A stretch of DNA of 64,000 bases from Hyphomonadaceae bacterium (GTDB taxonomy: Bacteria; Pseudomonadota; Alphaproteobacteria; Caulobacterales; Aquidulcibacteraceae). Below the pieces are notes generated by a model, which worked only from the letters and a program-made list of their open reading frames with translations, made no database searches and was not told the origin of the DNA. Location of the stretch: contig JAIELK010000006.1 in NCBI GenBank assembly GCA_019753175.1, positions 62,001-126,000 of the forward strand. The letters are read 5' to 3'. The translations under genes and the position numbers were made by a program. Below, in pieces: positions 36,154 through 45,806 of this stretch. Each line of letters begins with the position of its first letter. The stretch's first letter is position 1.

Positions 36154-38400
36154 ATGAGCCGTTCGGGGGACTTGGCTGATCGCGTCGCCAATCGCGCGCC
36201 CTTCGGCTGGACCGTCGCCGCGGCCGCGCTTGCCGTCGGGGCCGCGCCGGCCGTCGCCCAGACGGCTCAGGAAACTGCCGCGCCGGTGGCAGAGCAGACC
36301 GGGACGGTGCTGCTTGAAGCCGATGAGATCATCAACGACGACGTGGCCCAAACGGTAACGGCGTCAGGCGACGTCCAGATTCGCTACCAGGGCCGGACGA
36401 TGCGGGCGGACACGCTCGTCTATGACCTCAACAGCGGCGACATCACCGCAACCGGCAACGTACAAGTGGTCGCCGAAGACGGTTCCGTCACCTACGCCGA
36501 ACGCGTGCAAGCCGACGAGGCGATGAATGTCGGTTCGGCCCGCGAACTGCGCGCTCGTCTTGGTGGAACTTCCACGCTCGCCGCACGTGAGGCGATCCGG
36601 CGTGGCGAAGACAGCGAACTCCGTAACGTCATTTATACGAGCTGCCCGATCTGCGAGGATGGCGAGCAGCCGCCCACCTGGAGCTTGCGCGCGCGTCGCG
36701 CGGTGCAAGATCGTGAAAGCCGCACGATTTCCTATCGAGGAGCGGTGCTCGAAGTCCTCGGCGTGCCGCTGCTTTACATTCCTTACATCGCCCACCCGGA
36801 CCCCTCAGTCGGGCGCTCGTCGGGATTCTTGCCGCCCGAGATTGGGCGCAACCGGCGCCTCGGTGCGTTTTACGCGCAGCCGTATTACTGGGCGATATCA
36901 CCATCCCAAGACCTGACCACGACGTTGCGCGGGCATGAGAACGTCAATCCGCTTATCGGTCTCGATTATCGCAAGCGCTTCTGGTCCGGCTCGATCCAAC
37001 TCGAAACAACGCTCACACAAGAGCAAATATTCGACAGCGAGGGCGACACCTCCGGCGAAGATCGCCTCCGTTACAGCGCTTTCGGCCAGGGCCGGTTCCG
37101 GATCAGCGATCACTGGGATTGGGGCTTTGGCTTAGAGCGCACCTACGACGACGACTATCTGCGGCGCTACGAGATCGAAGGCGCAGGCGAACGCCACGGT
37201 CCTTACGTTGGGCAAGAGACGCGGCTGATTTCGCAGCTGTTCGCAATCGGCCAGAGCCCCAACTCCTACCAATCGATCTCCGCGGTCAGCTTTCAGGGCC
37301 TACGCGAAGACGATACCTCGGACCTGCTGCCGCTGATCCTGCCGTTCGCTGAAGCCGAACACGTGGTGCGCGAGCCGCTGCTTGACGGCCAAGTCAGGCT
37401 GCAAGCCAACACCGCCGCGCTCGCGCGTGAGGACAATCCGGCGACGGCAGCGATCTACGAAGGCAACAACGCGCGGCTGTCGTTGTCGGCGCTCTGGCGC
37501 AAGGACACAGTTTTTGGGCCGGGGATCCTGCTCAGTCCATTTGCACAGGTACGTGGCGACGTGTTCTCGGTCGAGACCTCGGACGAGAGCTATGAGAGCT
37601 TCTCGCGCGGTCTTGGTCTGGCGGGCGCGGAGATCAGTTGGCCGTTCCTGCGCCAAGGCGAGCGCTTCGACGTCGTGGTCGAGCCGGTGATGATGGCGGC
37701 GGTCGCGACGGCCGAAGATCCAGACCCGCGCATCGTCAACGAAGACAGCCTCACCTTCGAACTCGATGACTCCAACCTCTTTCGCGCCAACGCCGCGCCC
37801 AATTACGACCTCTGGGAACCGGGCGCGCGTGTCAGCACGGGGGTGCGCGCGACGGCCCGCGCCCATTCGGGCCAAAGCGCGTCGGTGATGTTCGGCCGCC
37901 GGTGGCGGGATGAATCCGCTGCCGGGTTCACGGGACAAAACAACCTTGCCGGCAGCAGTTCGGATTGGGTGGTCGCGGCGCAGACCGACCTTGGCGCGAA
38001 TTTCGGAGCGGAGACGCGTTTGCGGCTCGAAGACGAAACGCTCGCCGTCCAACGTATCGACGTCGGGGTGCGAGGGGCTATCGGACGCTTTAGCGGCAAT
38101 GCCCGCTATTTCAGCGTTGATGATTCCGTCCAGCCCGACCCGACCGCGCCGAACGCCGAACTCTCGGGGTCGGTGGGCGTCGACTTGGCGCGGGGCTGGC
38201 GGGTGCAGGCCGGAGTGACCCGCGACCTCGATTCAGACATAAATCTGCGCCAGGACATCCGCGCCATTTACGAGGACGACTGCACTTTCCTTGAGATTTC
38301 CTACACTCGGTCGGAGACTCAGCGGGGCACGATCGGCCCGGACGAGGGCGTCCAGATCAGAATCGGTCTGCGTTCTCTTGGCGTCTTTGGCGGCAGCTAA
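36154..38400 (+). CDS. lptD: LPS-assembly protein LptD
   Basis: A 748-residue outer-membrane protein that inserts LPS into the outer leaflet with LptE. After a signal peptide (ending PAVAQ) comes an OstA/LptA-like domain (about 50-140) and a large beta-barrel region (about 180-748) ending in a strand-rich tail. Cys pairs in SCPICEDG and near the C-terminus (DDCTFLEI) are consistent with the disulphides seen in LptD. ATG 36154 is preferred to 36148 because GAGGG stands 6 bases from it. Confidence 0.93.
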   Translation: MSRSGDLADRVANRAPFGWTVAAAALAVGAAPAVAQTAQETAAPVAEQTGTVLLEADEIINDDVAQTVTASGDVQIRYQGRTMRADTLVYDLNSGDITATGNVQVVAEDGSVTYAERVQADEAMNVGSARELRARLGGTSTLAAREAIRRGEDSELRNVIYTSCPICEDGEQPPTWSLRARRAVQDRESRTISYRGAVLEVLGVPLLYIPYIAHPDPSVGRSSGFLPPEIGRNRRLGAFYAQPYYWAISPSQDLTTTLRGHENVNPLIGLDYRKRFWSGSIQLETTLTQEQIFDSEGDTSGEDRLRYSAFGQGRFRISDHWDWGFGLERTYDDDYLRRYEIEGAGERHGPYVGQETRLISQLFAIGQSPNSYQSISAVSFQGLREDDTSDLLPLILPFAEAEHVVREPLLDGQVRLQANTAALAREDNPATAAIYEGNNARLSLSALWRKDTVFGPGILLSPFAQVRGDVFSVETSDESYESFSRGLGLAGAEISWPFLRQGERFDVVVEPVMMAAVATAEDPDPRIVNEDSLTFELDDSNLFRANAAPNYDLWEPGARVSTGVRATARAHSGQSASVMFGRRWRDESAAGFTGQNNLAGSSSDWVVAAQTDLGANFGAETRLRLEDETLAVQRIDVGVRGAIGRFSGNARYFSVDDSVQPDPTAPNAELSGSVGVDLARGWRVQAGVTRDLDSDINLRQDIRAIYEDDCTFLEISYTRSETQRGTIGPDEGVQIRIGLRSLGVFGGS

Positions 38401-38421
38401 AGCGGAGCTTTGGAATTGGTT

Positions 38422-39651
38422 ATGAGTTGGAAACAGCTGACCGCTGCGGCGGCGCTCGGGATTGCGCTGGCGACGGCGCCCCCGGCGACGGCGCAGAACG
38501 CGGAAGGCGTCGCGGCGATCGTCAATGACAGCGTCATCTCGACGTTCGACGTGCGCCAGCGCGCTGCGCTCATCCTGGTGTCTGCCGGCGTCCAGAGTAC
38601 GCCGGAAATGCTGCAACGCGCCAATGCCCAGGCCTTGCGCGACTTGATTGACGAGCGGCTGCAGCTCCAGGAGGCGGCGGAGTTCGACATCGACGTGACG
38701 GACGAGCAAGTCGATCGGCAGATTGCTGAAATCGCGCGGCAAAACGAGACCAATGTCGAGGGCTTGGCCGAACGCTTCCGTCGCGACGGCATCTCCCTTT
38801 CTACGCTGCGTTCGCAGATCAAAGCCGAGTCGGCGTGGCGCCGGCTGATTTCCGGCCTATACGGCAGCCGCGTTCGCATTTCTGAGGTCGAGGTCGCCGC
38901 CACACTGCAACGCATCGCGGCGAACGCGACGCGTCCGCAGTACCAGATTTCCGAGATCTTCCTGCCTGCGGAAACTGAGCAGGAATTCACCGAAATGGAG
39001 CAAGGCGCGATGCGCCTGATCGAGCAGATGCAACGGGGCGCGCCGTTCCCGCTGGTGGCGCGTCAGTTCTCGCAAGCGCCGTCCGCGGCCGCTGGCGGCG
39101 ACATCGGCTGGATCGCCGCGCCCGAATTGCCCATCGAGTTGCAGGCGATCGCTGAGCGCCTGCAACAGGGTCAGGTCTCGCTTCCGGTGCGAACGCCGAC
39201 CGGCGTCTACATCATTGCCATGCGCAATCGCCGCGCGGGGGCAGACGCCGGCGCGACCTCAGTTGTCGCACTTCGCCAGATTACGGCGCCGGTCGCGCGC
39301 CAAGCCTCACTTGCGCGGCTGCAACGCCGCATTGAGGGCTGCAACGGCCTGGAGGAAGCCGTGAGCGACATTCAGGGCGCGACCGTCATCGACCTCGGCG
39401 AGACGCAGGAGTCCGAGCTGTCGCCGGCGATCCGCGACCGCATCCGCGGCATCGAACAAGGCGCGGCGACACCCGTAACGGTGAGCGGCGAGCAGGTCGA
39501 CACTATCGTCGTGTGCGGACGGCAAACCGGCGGCGGCGGCGTTCCGCCTCGCCAAGAAGTCGAGGACCGCCTGCGCGAGCAGGAACTCGCCCTCCTCGCC
39601 GAGCGCTACCTGCGTAATCTCCGCCGCGAAGCGACGATCATCACGCGCTGA
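38422..39651 (+). CDS. surA: SurA-type periplasmic peptidyl-prolyl isomerase/chaperone
   Basis: A 409-residue protein with a signal peptide (ending TAQNA), a SurA N-terminal domain beginning GVAAIVNDSVISTFDV, and one parvulin domain (about 175-275; YQISEIFLPAE, GGDIGWIAAPELP). A second parvulin domain of E. coli SurA is not evident. It escorts outer-membrane proteins, LptD among them. The ATG at 38422 is preferred; a TTG at 38410 is in frame. Confidence 0.88.
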   Translation: MSWKQLTAAAALGIALATAPPATAQNAEGVAAIVNDSVISTFDVRQRAALILVSAGVQSTPEMLQRANAQALRDLIDERLQLQEAAEFDIDVTDEQVDRQIAEIARQNETNVEGLAERFRRDGISLSTLRSQIKAESAWRRLISGLYGSRVRISEVEVAATLQRIAANATRPQYQISEIFLPAETEQEFTEMEQGAMRLIEQMQRGAPFPLVARQFSQAPSAAAGGDIGWIAAPELPIELQAIAERLQQGQVSLPVRTPTGVYIIAMRNRRAGADAGATSVVALRQITAPVARQASLARLQRRIEGCNGLEEAVSDIQGATVIDLGETQESELSPAIRDRIRGIEQGAATPVTVSGEQVDTIVVCGRQTGGGGVPPRQEVEDRLREQELALLAERYLRNLRREATIITR

Positions 39652-39653
39652 CC

Positions 39654-40676
39654 ATGCGCCCCCTCGCCGTCACAATGGGCGACCCGGCGGGGATCGGCCT
39701 GGAATTGGCGGCACGGGTGTGGGCGGAGCGTACGGCGGATACGCCGCCTTTCGTGTTCATAGGCGATCCGGACGCGCTGCTGCGCGCGGCGCGGCGCGTA
39801 AGACTGCCGGAACCCAAGCTGGCCCTGGCGACGCGCCGCGAGGAGATCGCGGCCGTCACCGACAGCACTAGGCTGACAGTTGTTCCGTTGTCCCTGGAAT
39901 TGGAGGAAACTCCGGGCGAACCGGAGAGCCTCAACGCAAAAACCGTTGTCGACGCTATCGACGCTGGGATTCAAATGGCGCTTGGGGGCGTCGTTTCCGC
40001 TCTCGTGACGTTGCCGATCGCAAAGTCCATCCTCCAATCCACCGGCCCGGATATTGGCTTTTCTGGCCATACCGAGTTCATTGCCTATCGCACGCTTGAG
40101 ACGGAGTGGTCGCGTACGCGCGGGCCGGTGATGATGCTGGCGGGACCGTCGCTCAAGGTTGCGCTGGCGACGATCCACACGCCGCTCGCGCGGGTCGCTT
40201 CGCAGATCACCCAAGAGCGCATCGTGCAGGTCGGGCGTGTCGTCGGCGAAGCGCTCCAACACGACTTCGGCATCGCGACCCCGCGCATCGCGCTCTGCGG
40301 TCTCAACCCGCACGCGGGCGAGGGCGGCCTCATCGGTCGCGAAGAGGTCGAGATCATCAACCCGGCGGCGGCGCAATTGCGCGCAGAAGGATGGACCGTC
40401 AGCGACGCCAGTTCCGCGGACGCGCTTTTCCACGGCGGCGCGCGTCAGCACTACGACGCGGCGATCGCGCTCTATCACGATCAGGGCCTCATCCCGATCA
40501 AGACACTGCACTTCTGGGACGCTGTGAACGTCACGCTCGGCCTGCCGATCGTGCGCACCTCGCCCGATCACGGCACGGGGTTCGACATCGCCGGCAAAGG
40601 CCTCGCGCGCCCGGACAGCTTCCGCGCGGCGCTAAAGCTTGCGTGGGAAATGGCCAAGCGCCGCGCGGCGTCATGA
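39654..40676 (+). CDS. pdxA: 4-hydroxythreonine-4-phosphate dehydrogenase
   Basis: A 340-residue PdxA of pyridoxal-5'-phosphate synthesis. Conserved parts include TMGDPAGIGLELAAR at the start, the metal-binding His in GHTEFIA and CGLNPHAGEGG, YHDQGLIPIKTL, and the C-terminal TSPDHGTGFDIAGKG. It starts 2 bases after the surA stop and overlaps rsmA by 4 bases, the usual surA-pdxA-rsmA series. Confidence 0.96.
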   Translation: MRPLAVTMGDPAGIGLELAARVWAERTADTPPFVFIGDPDALLRAARRVRLPEPKLALATRREEIAAVTDSTRLTVVPLSLELEETPGEPESLNAKTVVDAIDAGIQMALGGVVSALVTLPIAKSILQSTGPDIGFSGHTEFIAYRTLETEWSRTRGPVMMLAGPSLKVALATIHTPLARVASQITQERIVQVGRVVGEALQHDFGIATPRIALCGLNPHAGEGGLIGREEVEIINPAAAQLRAEGWTVSDASSADALFHGGARQHYDAAIALYHDQGLIPIKTLHFWDAVNVTLGLPIVRTSPDHGTGFDIAGKGLARPDSFRAALKLAWEMAKRRAAS

Positions 40677-41506
40677 ACGCAGACGACTTGCCCAGCCTGC
40701 GCGCGGAACTGGAAGCGCACGATCTGTGGGCGAAGAAGAGCTTCGGCCAACATTTCCTGCTTGACCTCAACATAACCCGACGTATCGCGCGCGCCGCTGG
40801 CGACATCGCCGGTAAGCCCGTGATCGAGATTGGCCCCGGCCCTGGCGGTCTCACACGCGCGCTGCTTGAAGCCGGCGCCGATCCGCTCATCGCGATTGAG
40901 AAAGATCCACGCTTCCTGCCGCTGTTGGAACCGCTTGTGGAGTGGAGCGGCGGACGTTTGCGCATCGTGTCCGGCGATGCACTCGAAGCCGATGAGGCGG
41001 CTCTGTTCGGGAGAGGCCGATGCGCGGCCATCGTCTCCAACCTGCCCTACAATGTCGGCACGCCGCTCCTGGTAAAGTGGCTGAAGGCCGGCGCTTGGCG
41101 CGGGGAGATGACGCTGATGTTCCAGAAGGAAGTCGCCCTACGCATCGTCGCCAAACCTGGCGACGACGCGTACGGGCGGCTGGCGGTGCTGGCGCAAGCG
41201 CGCTGCACAGCGAAGGTCGCGTTCAGCGTGCCGGCGCGCGCTTTCACCCCAGCGCCTAACGTAGAGTCTGCGGTGGTGCGCTTGACCGATCGCGCCGATC
41301 CTTATGCTGACCTCGATGCGCTGGAGCGCGTCACCGCCGCTGCGTTTGGGCAACGTCGCAAGATGCTGCGCAGCGCGCTGAAGGTGCTGACGCCGGATGC
41401 GGAGACGCTTTTGCGCGCTGCGAAGATTGAGCCGACGGCGCGCGCCGAGGAGATCGACCAGGCCGGCTTTCGCGCACTGGCGGATGCGTGGCGCGCGATG
41501 CGTTGA
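40673..41506 (+). CDS. rsmA: 16S rRNA (adenine1518/1519-N6)-dimethyltransferase
   Basis: A 277-residue RsmA/KsgA that dimethylates two adjacent adenines in 16S rRNA helix 45. KKSFGQHFLLD precedes the SAM motif IEIGPGPGGLTRALL (about 50-64); motif IV is SNLPYNVGTPLL and FTPAPNVESAVVRL follows. The ATG overlaps the pdxA stop; the long upstream extension of the frame overlaps pdxA and is not credible. Confidence 0.96.
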   Translation: MNADDLPSLRAELEAHDLWAKKSFGQHFLLDLNITRRIARAAGDIAGKPVIEIGPGPGGLTRALLEAGADPLIAIEKDPRFLPLLEPLVEWSGGRLRIVSGDALEADEAALFGRGRCAAIVSNLPYNVGTPLLVKWLKAGAWRGEMTLMFQKEVALRIVAKPGDDAYGRLAVLAQARCTAKVAFSVPARAFTPAPNVESAVVRLTDRADPYADLDALERVTAAAFGQRRKMLRSALKVLTPDAETLLRAAKIEPTARAEEIDQAGFRALADAWRAMR

Positions 41507-41509
41507 CGA

Positions 41510-41860
41510 CTATTCCGGCGCGATCGTCCACACGCCGAGCACGTTGCCGGCGGGATCGCGGAAGTGGAAGCGGCGACCGCCGGGAAACTCGTGACGCTCG
41601 GTGATCATGCCGCCGGCCGCCGACACGCGGCGTTCGGCATCGTCCAGGTCTGAAGCGTACAAGATCACCAGCGCGCCGCCGCCGCTCGGCGCTTCACCGC
41701 CGCGAAAGCCGCCTTCGACGCCGGCGCCGGAGAACGCGACATAGTCCGGTCCCCAATCCTGGAATGTCCAACCGAACGCCTCGCCATAGAAGCGCTTCAC
41801 GGCGCTTAAGTCCTCGGCGGCGAACTCGACATAGTCGATGTGGTTGTCGGTGCGGGCCAT
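41510..41860 (-). CDS. VOC family protein (glyoxalase/bleomycin-resistance fold)
   Basis: A 116-residue vicinal-oxygen-chelate protein, with IDYVEFAAEDLSAVKRFYGEAFGW at the start, and RFHFRDPAGNVLGVW at the end. His8 and a later Glu/His might bind a metal, but the enzyme activity is unknown. It is convergent with rsmA. Confidence 0.85.
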   Translation of the reverse strand: MARTDNHIDYVEFAAEDLSAVKRFYGEAFGWTFQDWGPDYVAFSGAGVEGGFRGGEAPSGGGALVILYASDLDDAERRVSAAGGMITERHEFPGGRRFHFRDPAGNVLGVWTIAPE

Positions 41861-41862
41861 GC

Positions 41863-42090
41863 CTACTCCTCCAGCAAGCGCTTCAGCATATGGCGCTGAT
41901 GATCCTGGCCGCCGAAGAAAATCGCAAGCACGCGTACGATGCGGGCTTCGTCGTCGACCGTGAAGTAGAAGATGGCGTGGTCCTTGGTGACGCAGCGCAG
42001 ATTGGGGAGCAAGTTTGGAAGAAGCGTACCCTGGTGCGGGCGCTTAGCGATCACCGCTGCATCCAACCTCGCCGCATTAGTTCTAGATTC
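41863..42090 (-). pseudogene. RelE/ParE-type toxin gene, 5' part missing
   Basis: The frame ends with a segment typical of the last strands of RelE/ParE toxins (LRCVTKDHAIFYFTVDDE, then IVRVLAIFFGGQDH and a basic C-terminal helix). The first two helices expected in such toxins are not seen; upstream the frame runs into the mipA-like gene on the other strand with unrelated sequence. No antitoxin gene is adjacent. The result looks like the remaining two thirds of a toxin gene after its partner was lost. Confidence 0.55.
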
Positions 42091-42160
42091 CGACGAGGAC
42101 CCGTGATCCAAACCACACTTCGCGCGTATTTGGGCGATAATCCCGAAACCAGGAGTTCGC

Positions 42161-42973
42161 ATGAAACCCGCTATCCTCGCCGTGCTGGCCACCCTGGCGG
42201 TAGCGCCGAACGCCGCGGCGCAAGAAGCAGCCGACGACGGCTGGCGGGTGACAATCGGCGCAGGCGCCCTCTATGCGCCGTCGTACGAAGGTGACGACGA
42301 TTACCGCTTCTCCGCCCTCCCGAGCATCGAAGTCGAGTATGACGACGTGTTCTTTGCCTCGGTGCAGAATGGCGTTGGCTACCGCATAATCAATACACCG
42401 ACATTGCGTGCCGGACCGATCGCTAGACTCAAATTCTCCAGGGACGAAGATGGCAGTCAGACCTTTGCGGTCAGCGGCGAAGATACCGATGATCTCCGCG
42501 GTCTCGGCGATGTGGATGCGAGCTTCGAACTCGGCGGCTTTATGGAGTTTGAGCTTGGACCGGTGACGCTCGGCGCCGAAGCGCGTCAGGCGGTCTCCGG
42601 GCATGACGGTTTCGTTGCAGATCTCAGCGCGGAATTGTCCAATCGCAGCGTTGTGCTTGGACAGAATGTGATGTTCTCGATCGGGCCGCGCGCACGCCTT
42701 GTCAGCGACGCGTACAGCGAAACGTATTTCGGCGTAAACTCGGCGCAATCGGCCGCGTCGGGGCTTCCCGTTTACGAGGCCGGCGGCGGGTTGCACTCTT
42801 ACGGGATCGGCGCATCCGTCATCGCGCCGCTGTCGCAGGACCGGCGTTGGGCGCTGGTCGGAATAGCCGGACTCGACCGCCTGAGCGGCGATGCCGGCGA
42901 GAGCCCTCTCGTGCAGCAGCGCGGCGCAGAGGAGCAATTTACGTTGGGACTGCTCCTAAGCCGTCGCTTGTAA
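42161..42973 (+). CDS. MipA/OmpV family outer-membrane protein
   Basis: A 270-residue MipA/OmpV-type beta barrel. Signal peptide residues ~1-20 (ending AAAQ), then GWRVTIGAGALYAPSYEGDDDYRFSALP, the usual first strands with aromatic gaps, and a C-terminal FTLGLLLSRRL strand fitting outer-membrane insertion. MipA has been linked to murein hydrolase scaffolds, while others affect drug or metal uptake; the role here is open. Confidence 0.85.
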   Translation: MKPAILAVLATLAVAPNAAAQEAADDGWRVTIGAGALYAPSYEGDDDYRFSALPSIEVEYDDVFFASVQNGVGYRIINTPTLRAGPIARLKFSRDEDGSQTFAVSGEDTDDLRGLGDVDASFELGGFMEFELGPVTLGAEARQAVSGHDGFVADLSAELSNRSVVLGQNVMFSIGPRARLVSDAYSETYFGVNSAQSAASGLPVYEAGGGLHSYGIGASVIAPLSQDRRWALVGIAGLDRLSGDAGESPLVQQRGAEEQFTLGLLLSRRL

Positions 42974-43024
42974 TGTTGGGAGAAATGAAGCAGCTCGGCG
43001 CCGCGCCACATGCCACGGCAGTCG

Positions 43025-44152
43025 CTACGGGACGGAAGTATGGGCTGGCAGCGTCTGCGCGAAGTGCTCGGCGACCATAGTGGCGACCTGTTCGTGAAGT
43101 GCTTGGCGATCGACGCCCTCTGGATCAGCACAAATTGGCACAAAACGACGGCCGCGCGAATTGCACCTATTCAAGAACACATAGTGGGTGGCGCCACCCA
43201 ATGTTGTAAGACGAGCGCCTGGCATCAGTCCGGCAAGATAGCCAGCATTTGAATCCGCTGGCGCAACGATGTCGGCGTCACCTGCGATAAACAAGATCGG
43301 CGCCGAAATCATCGCGAGGCTGGGCTGTGTAAACGCATGCCCGAGCGCAGGGGCCAAAGCCACGAAACTCCGCACGCGCTCGTCGCGATACGAGGCGCTG
43401 CTACCGGCCAGGAGCGCGGCGACTGCCGGGTCGGTTTGCGCAAGCCGCGCGAAATCCTGCTCAGCTTCCGGATACTCAGATTGAGGCTCGCAGGTCGCGT
43501 CTCGGGCCGCGCTGGCGCAAAACGCGCGCAGACCGTCCAAATCAGTGATCCCTCCTGCAAGCGCAACAATCGTATAACCGCCAAGCGAGAAACCGGCGGC
43601 GCCAATTCTTTCGGCGTCAACTCTTGCGCCGAAAGTAGGATCCGCCAGAAGCCGGTCGATGACGCGGCTCAGATCCGTCGCTCGTTGCCACGGCAGACGA
43701 AAACCTCGTGCATCGAAACTCTCCTCCGCCGCCGTATTGCCGTGATGGTCGACCGCAGCGGCAATAAATCCGCGTTCCGCAAGGGCGCGTCCCAACCACA
43801 TCATCTGCATGCCGGAACCTCCGGTCCCGTGCGAGATCACAATAAGCGGCAGCTTGTCAGCGCCTTGAATCGCGGCATCGCGGGCGGCGTATCCACCGAT
43901 GAAGACAGGCCGATCCGGTGGGATTGCAATCTCCGTCATCGTCACGCCAGCCGCCGCGGGATACCAGACCGAAGTAGTGAGCGGCCTCGCTTCGTCCCCA
44001 GACCAGGAACGTCTTGTCGGATCCTCATATTCAAGCCGCATCAAACCAATTGCTGGCCCGTCGACAGGAGGCTGTGAGCTAACGTTCCCGCAAGACGAGA
44101 GAAAGGAAATGGCCATCAGCGCGCCCAAAACACCTGGGGTCAATCTTTTCAC
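43025..44152 (-). CDS. Alpha/beta hydrolase lipoprotein
   Basis: A 375-residue hydrolase similar to dienelactone hydrolase/PAF-acetylhydrolase proteins. After a lipobox (FLSSC) it shows the LIVISHGTGGSGMQM oxyanion segment, the nucleophile GFSLGGYT, and a late Asp (AGDADIVAP) and His (GATHYVFL) for the triad. The ester substrate is unknown. I chose GTG 44152, which follows GGGAGACGC and gives a proper lipoprotein signal; an in-frame ATG further up would add 24 unhelpful residues. Confidence 0.8.
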   Translation of the reverse strand: MKRLTPGVLGALMAISFLSSCGNVSSQPPVDGPAIGLMRLEYEDPTRRSWSGDEARPLTTSVWYPAAAGVTMTEIAIPPDRPVFIGGYAARDAAIQGADKLPLIVISHGTGGSGMQMMWLGRALAERGFIAAAVDHHGNTAAEESFDARGFRLPWQRATDLSRVIDRLLADPTFGARVDAERIGAAGFSLGGYTIVALAGGITDLDGLRAFCASAARDATCEPQSEYPEAEQDFARLAQTDPAVAALLAGSSASYRDERVRSFVALAPALGHAFTQPSLAMISAPILFIAGDADIVAPADSNAGYLAGLMPGARLTTLGGATHYVFLNRCNSRGRRFVPICADPEGVDRQALHEQVATMVAEHFAQTLPAHTSVP

Positions 44153-44236
44153 GCGCGTCTCCCAGTCGTCGTGCCGCAATCGCCGGTGTCTACAACCCTT
44201 ATGTGAAATACCGCGATTGATCAAAGGCGCCCATCC

Positions 44237-44875
44237 TTAGATCCCCCGCTTCAGCCGCTCCACGTGCAGCTTGAGCCACATCTGGCGCGCGCGCTTCAGC
44301 CGCTCGGCGGCGAGAATTTGCCGTATTTGCGCGAGCGTCTGCTCAAGCAGGGTGTTCACCAGCACGTAATCGTACTCTTCCCAATGCGAGATCTCGTCGA
44401 GCGAGCGCGCCATGCGCTTTTTGATGACATCCTCGCTGTCCTCGTTGCGCGCGCGCAGGCGTCGCTCCAGCTCCGTCATCGAGGGCGGCAGAATGAAAAT
44501 GCCAACGACATCCAGCGGCTCGGCGGCGCGCAGCGCCCGCGCGCCTTGCCAGTCGACATCGAACAATACGTCGCGGCCTTGGATCAGCATGGCCTCGACC
44601 GGCGCGCGCGGCGTGCCGTAATGATTGCCGAACACGATGGCGTGCTCGAGGAATTCGCCGCGATCGGCCATCTCCTCGAACTGCTCCTTACTCAGGAACT
44701 TGTACTCTCGCCCGTCGACCTCGCTGGGCCGCGGCGGCCGCGTCGTCGCCGACACCGAAAGAGACATGTTCTCGTCGGCTTCCAGGAGTTTGCGCGCCAG
44801 CGTCGACTTGCCAGCGCCTGACGGGCTCGACAGCACAAACATAAGGCCGCGCCGCGCGACGTGTTCATTCAACAT
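44237..44875 (-). CDS. gmk: Guanylate kinase
   Basis: A 212-residue GMP kinase (GMP to GDP). The P-loop SSPSGAGKSTLARKL is at about 16-30, and the GMP-binding SLSVSATTRPPRPSE..GREYKFLS and FDVDWQGA segments follow. It overlaps yicC by 11 bases. The N-terminus is slightly longer than in E. coli. Confidence 0.96.
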   Translation of the reverse strand: MLNEHVARRGLMFVLSSPSGAGKSTLARKLLEADENMSLSVSATTRPPRPSEVDGREYKFLSKEQFEEMADRGEFLEHAIVFGNHYGTPRAPVEAMLIQGRDVLFDVDWQGARALRAAEPLDVVGIFILPPSMTELERRLRARNEDSEDVIKKRMARSLDEISHWEEYDYVLVNTLLEQTLAQIRQILAAERLKRARQMWLKLHVERLKRGI

Positions 44876-45764
44876 TGGCGGCCTGCTCCTTGATCTGATC
44901 GACCACCGCTTTCAGTTCGAGGCCGATCCGAGTCAGTTCAAGATCGGACGCTTTCGAGCAAAGCGTATTCGCTTCGCGGGTCAATTCCTGGCCAAGAAAA
45001 TCGAGTTTGCGGCCGGCCGGCTCGGGCGATGTCAGAAGGGCGCGCAGTTCGCCGACATGGGCAGCGAGTCGCTCGATCTCCTCCTGGACGTCGGCGCGCA
45101 GCGCCGCGAGCGCCGCCTCTTGCGCCAAACGCTGCGGATCGAGCTGCACCTCGGGCGACAGCGCTGCGAGCCGCGTCTTGATCCGCTCCAGCGCCGCCCC
45201 GGGCGCCGCCGCGGCGCTCCCGCGCGCGCCTTGGATCAGCGAACTCATGCGCTCGGCCAGCTCTCCAAGCACGCCCGCCAGCATGCGGCCTTCTCGGGCG
45301 CGGGCTTCGACAAGCGCTGTGAACGCCTGCTCCAGCCCCGCCAGCAGCAGCGCTTCGGCTTGCGCGCGCGCCTCGGCGTTCAGCTCGCCTTCGTCGCTCA
45401 CCAGAACGCCGCGCAGCGCCAGCATGCCGTCCCAGCGCGGCTTCTTAACGCGGCCGGCTTTGACATGAGCAGCGCTCGCCTCAAGCAAGCTTTCCAACAA
45501 TGTCGCATCGATCCGCACCGGGGCCGCCGCACCAACGTCCCGCGCCAGCGACAGCGCGGCCTGCACCGAGCCCCGCTTGAAAAAACGCGACGCCAACGTA
45601 CGCGCCGGTTGCTCCAAGGCTTCGTAGCCCGGCGGCAGTTTCAGCTTTAGATCCAGCCCACGCCCGTTGACGCTCCGCGCCTCCCAAACCCAGCGCTGGC
45701 CGCCGTGGTCAGCGTACAACGCGCCCTCGGCGCGCGCAAAGCCGGTCATGCCGGAAATACTCAT
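44865..45764 (-). CDS. yicC: YicC/YloC family endoribonuclease
   Basis: A 299-residue YicC protein: SISGMTGFARAEG at the N-terminus, SVNGRGLDLKLKLPPGYE, and the C-terminal KLDFLGQELTREANTLCSKASD with ELKAVVDQIKEQAANVE, the hallmarks of the family. YicC has been shown to be an endoribonuclease in E. coli. It lies between mltG and gmk as in many proteobacteria. Confidence 0.94.
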   Translation of the reverse strand: MSISGMTGFARAEGALYADHGGQRWVWEARSVNGRGLDLKLKLPPGYEALEQPARTLASRFFKRGSVQAALSLARDVGAAAPVRIDATLLESLLEASAAHVKAGRVKKPRWDGMLALRGVLVSDEGELNAEARAQAEALLLAGLEQAFTALVEARAREGRMLAGVLGELAERMSSLIQGARGSAAAAPGAALERIKTRLAALSPEVQLDPQRLAQEAALAALRADVQEEIERLAAHVGELRALLTSPEPAGRKLDFLGQELTREANTLCSKASDLELTRIGLELKAVVDQIKEQAANVE

Positions 45765-45806
45765 CAGCGTGTGCTAACCTGGTTCCATCCTCAAGGCGAG
45801 GCTCCC

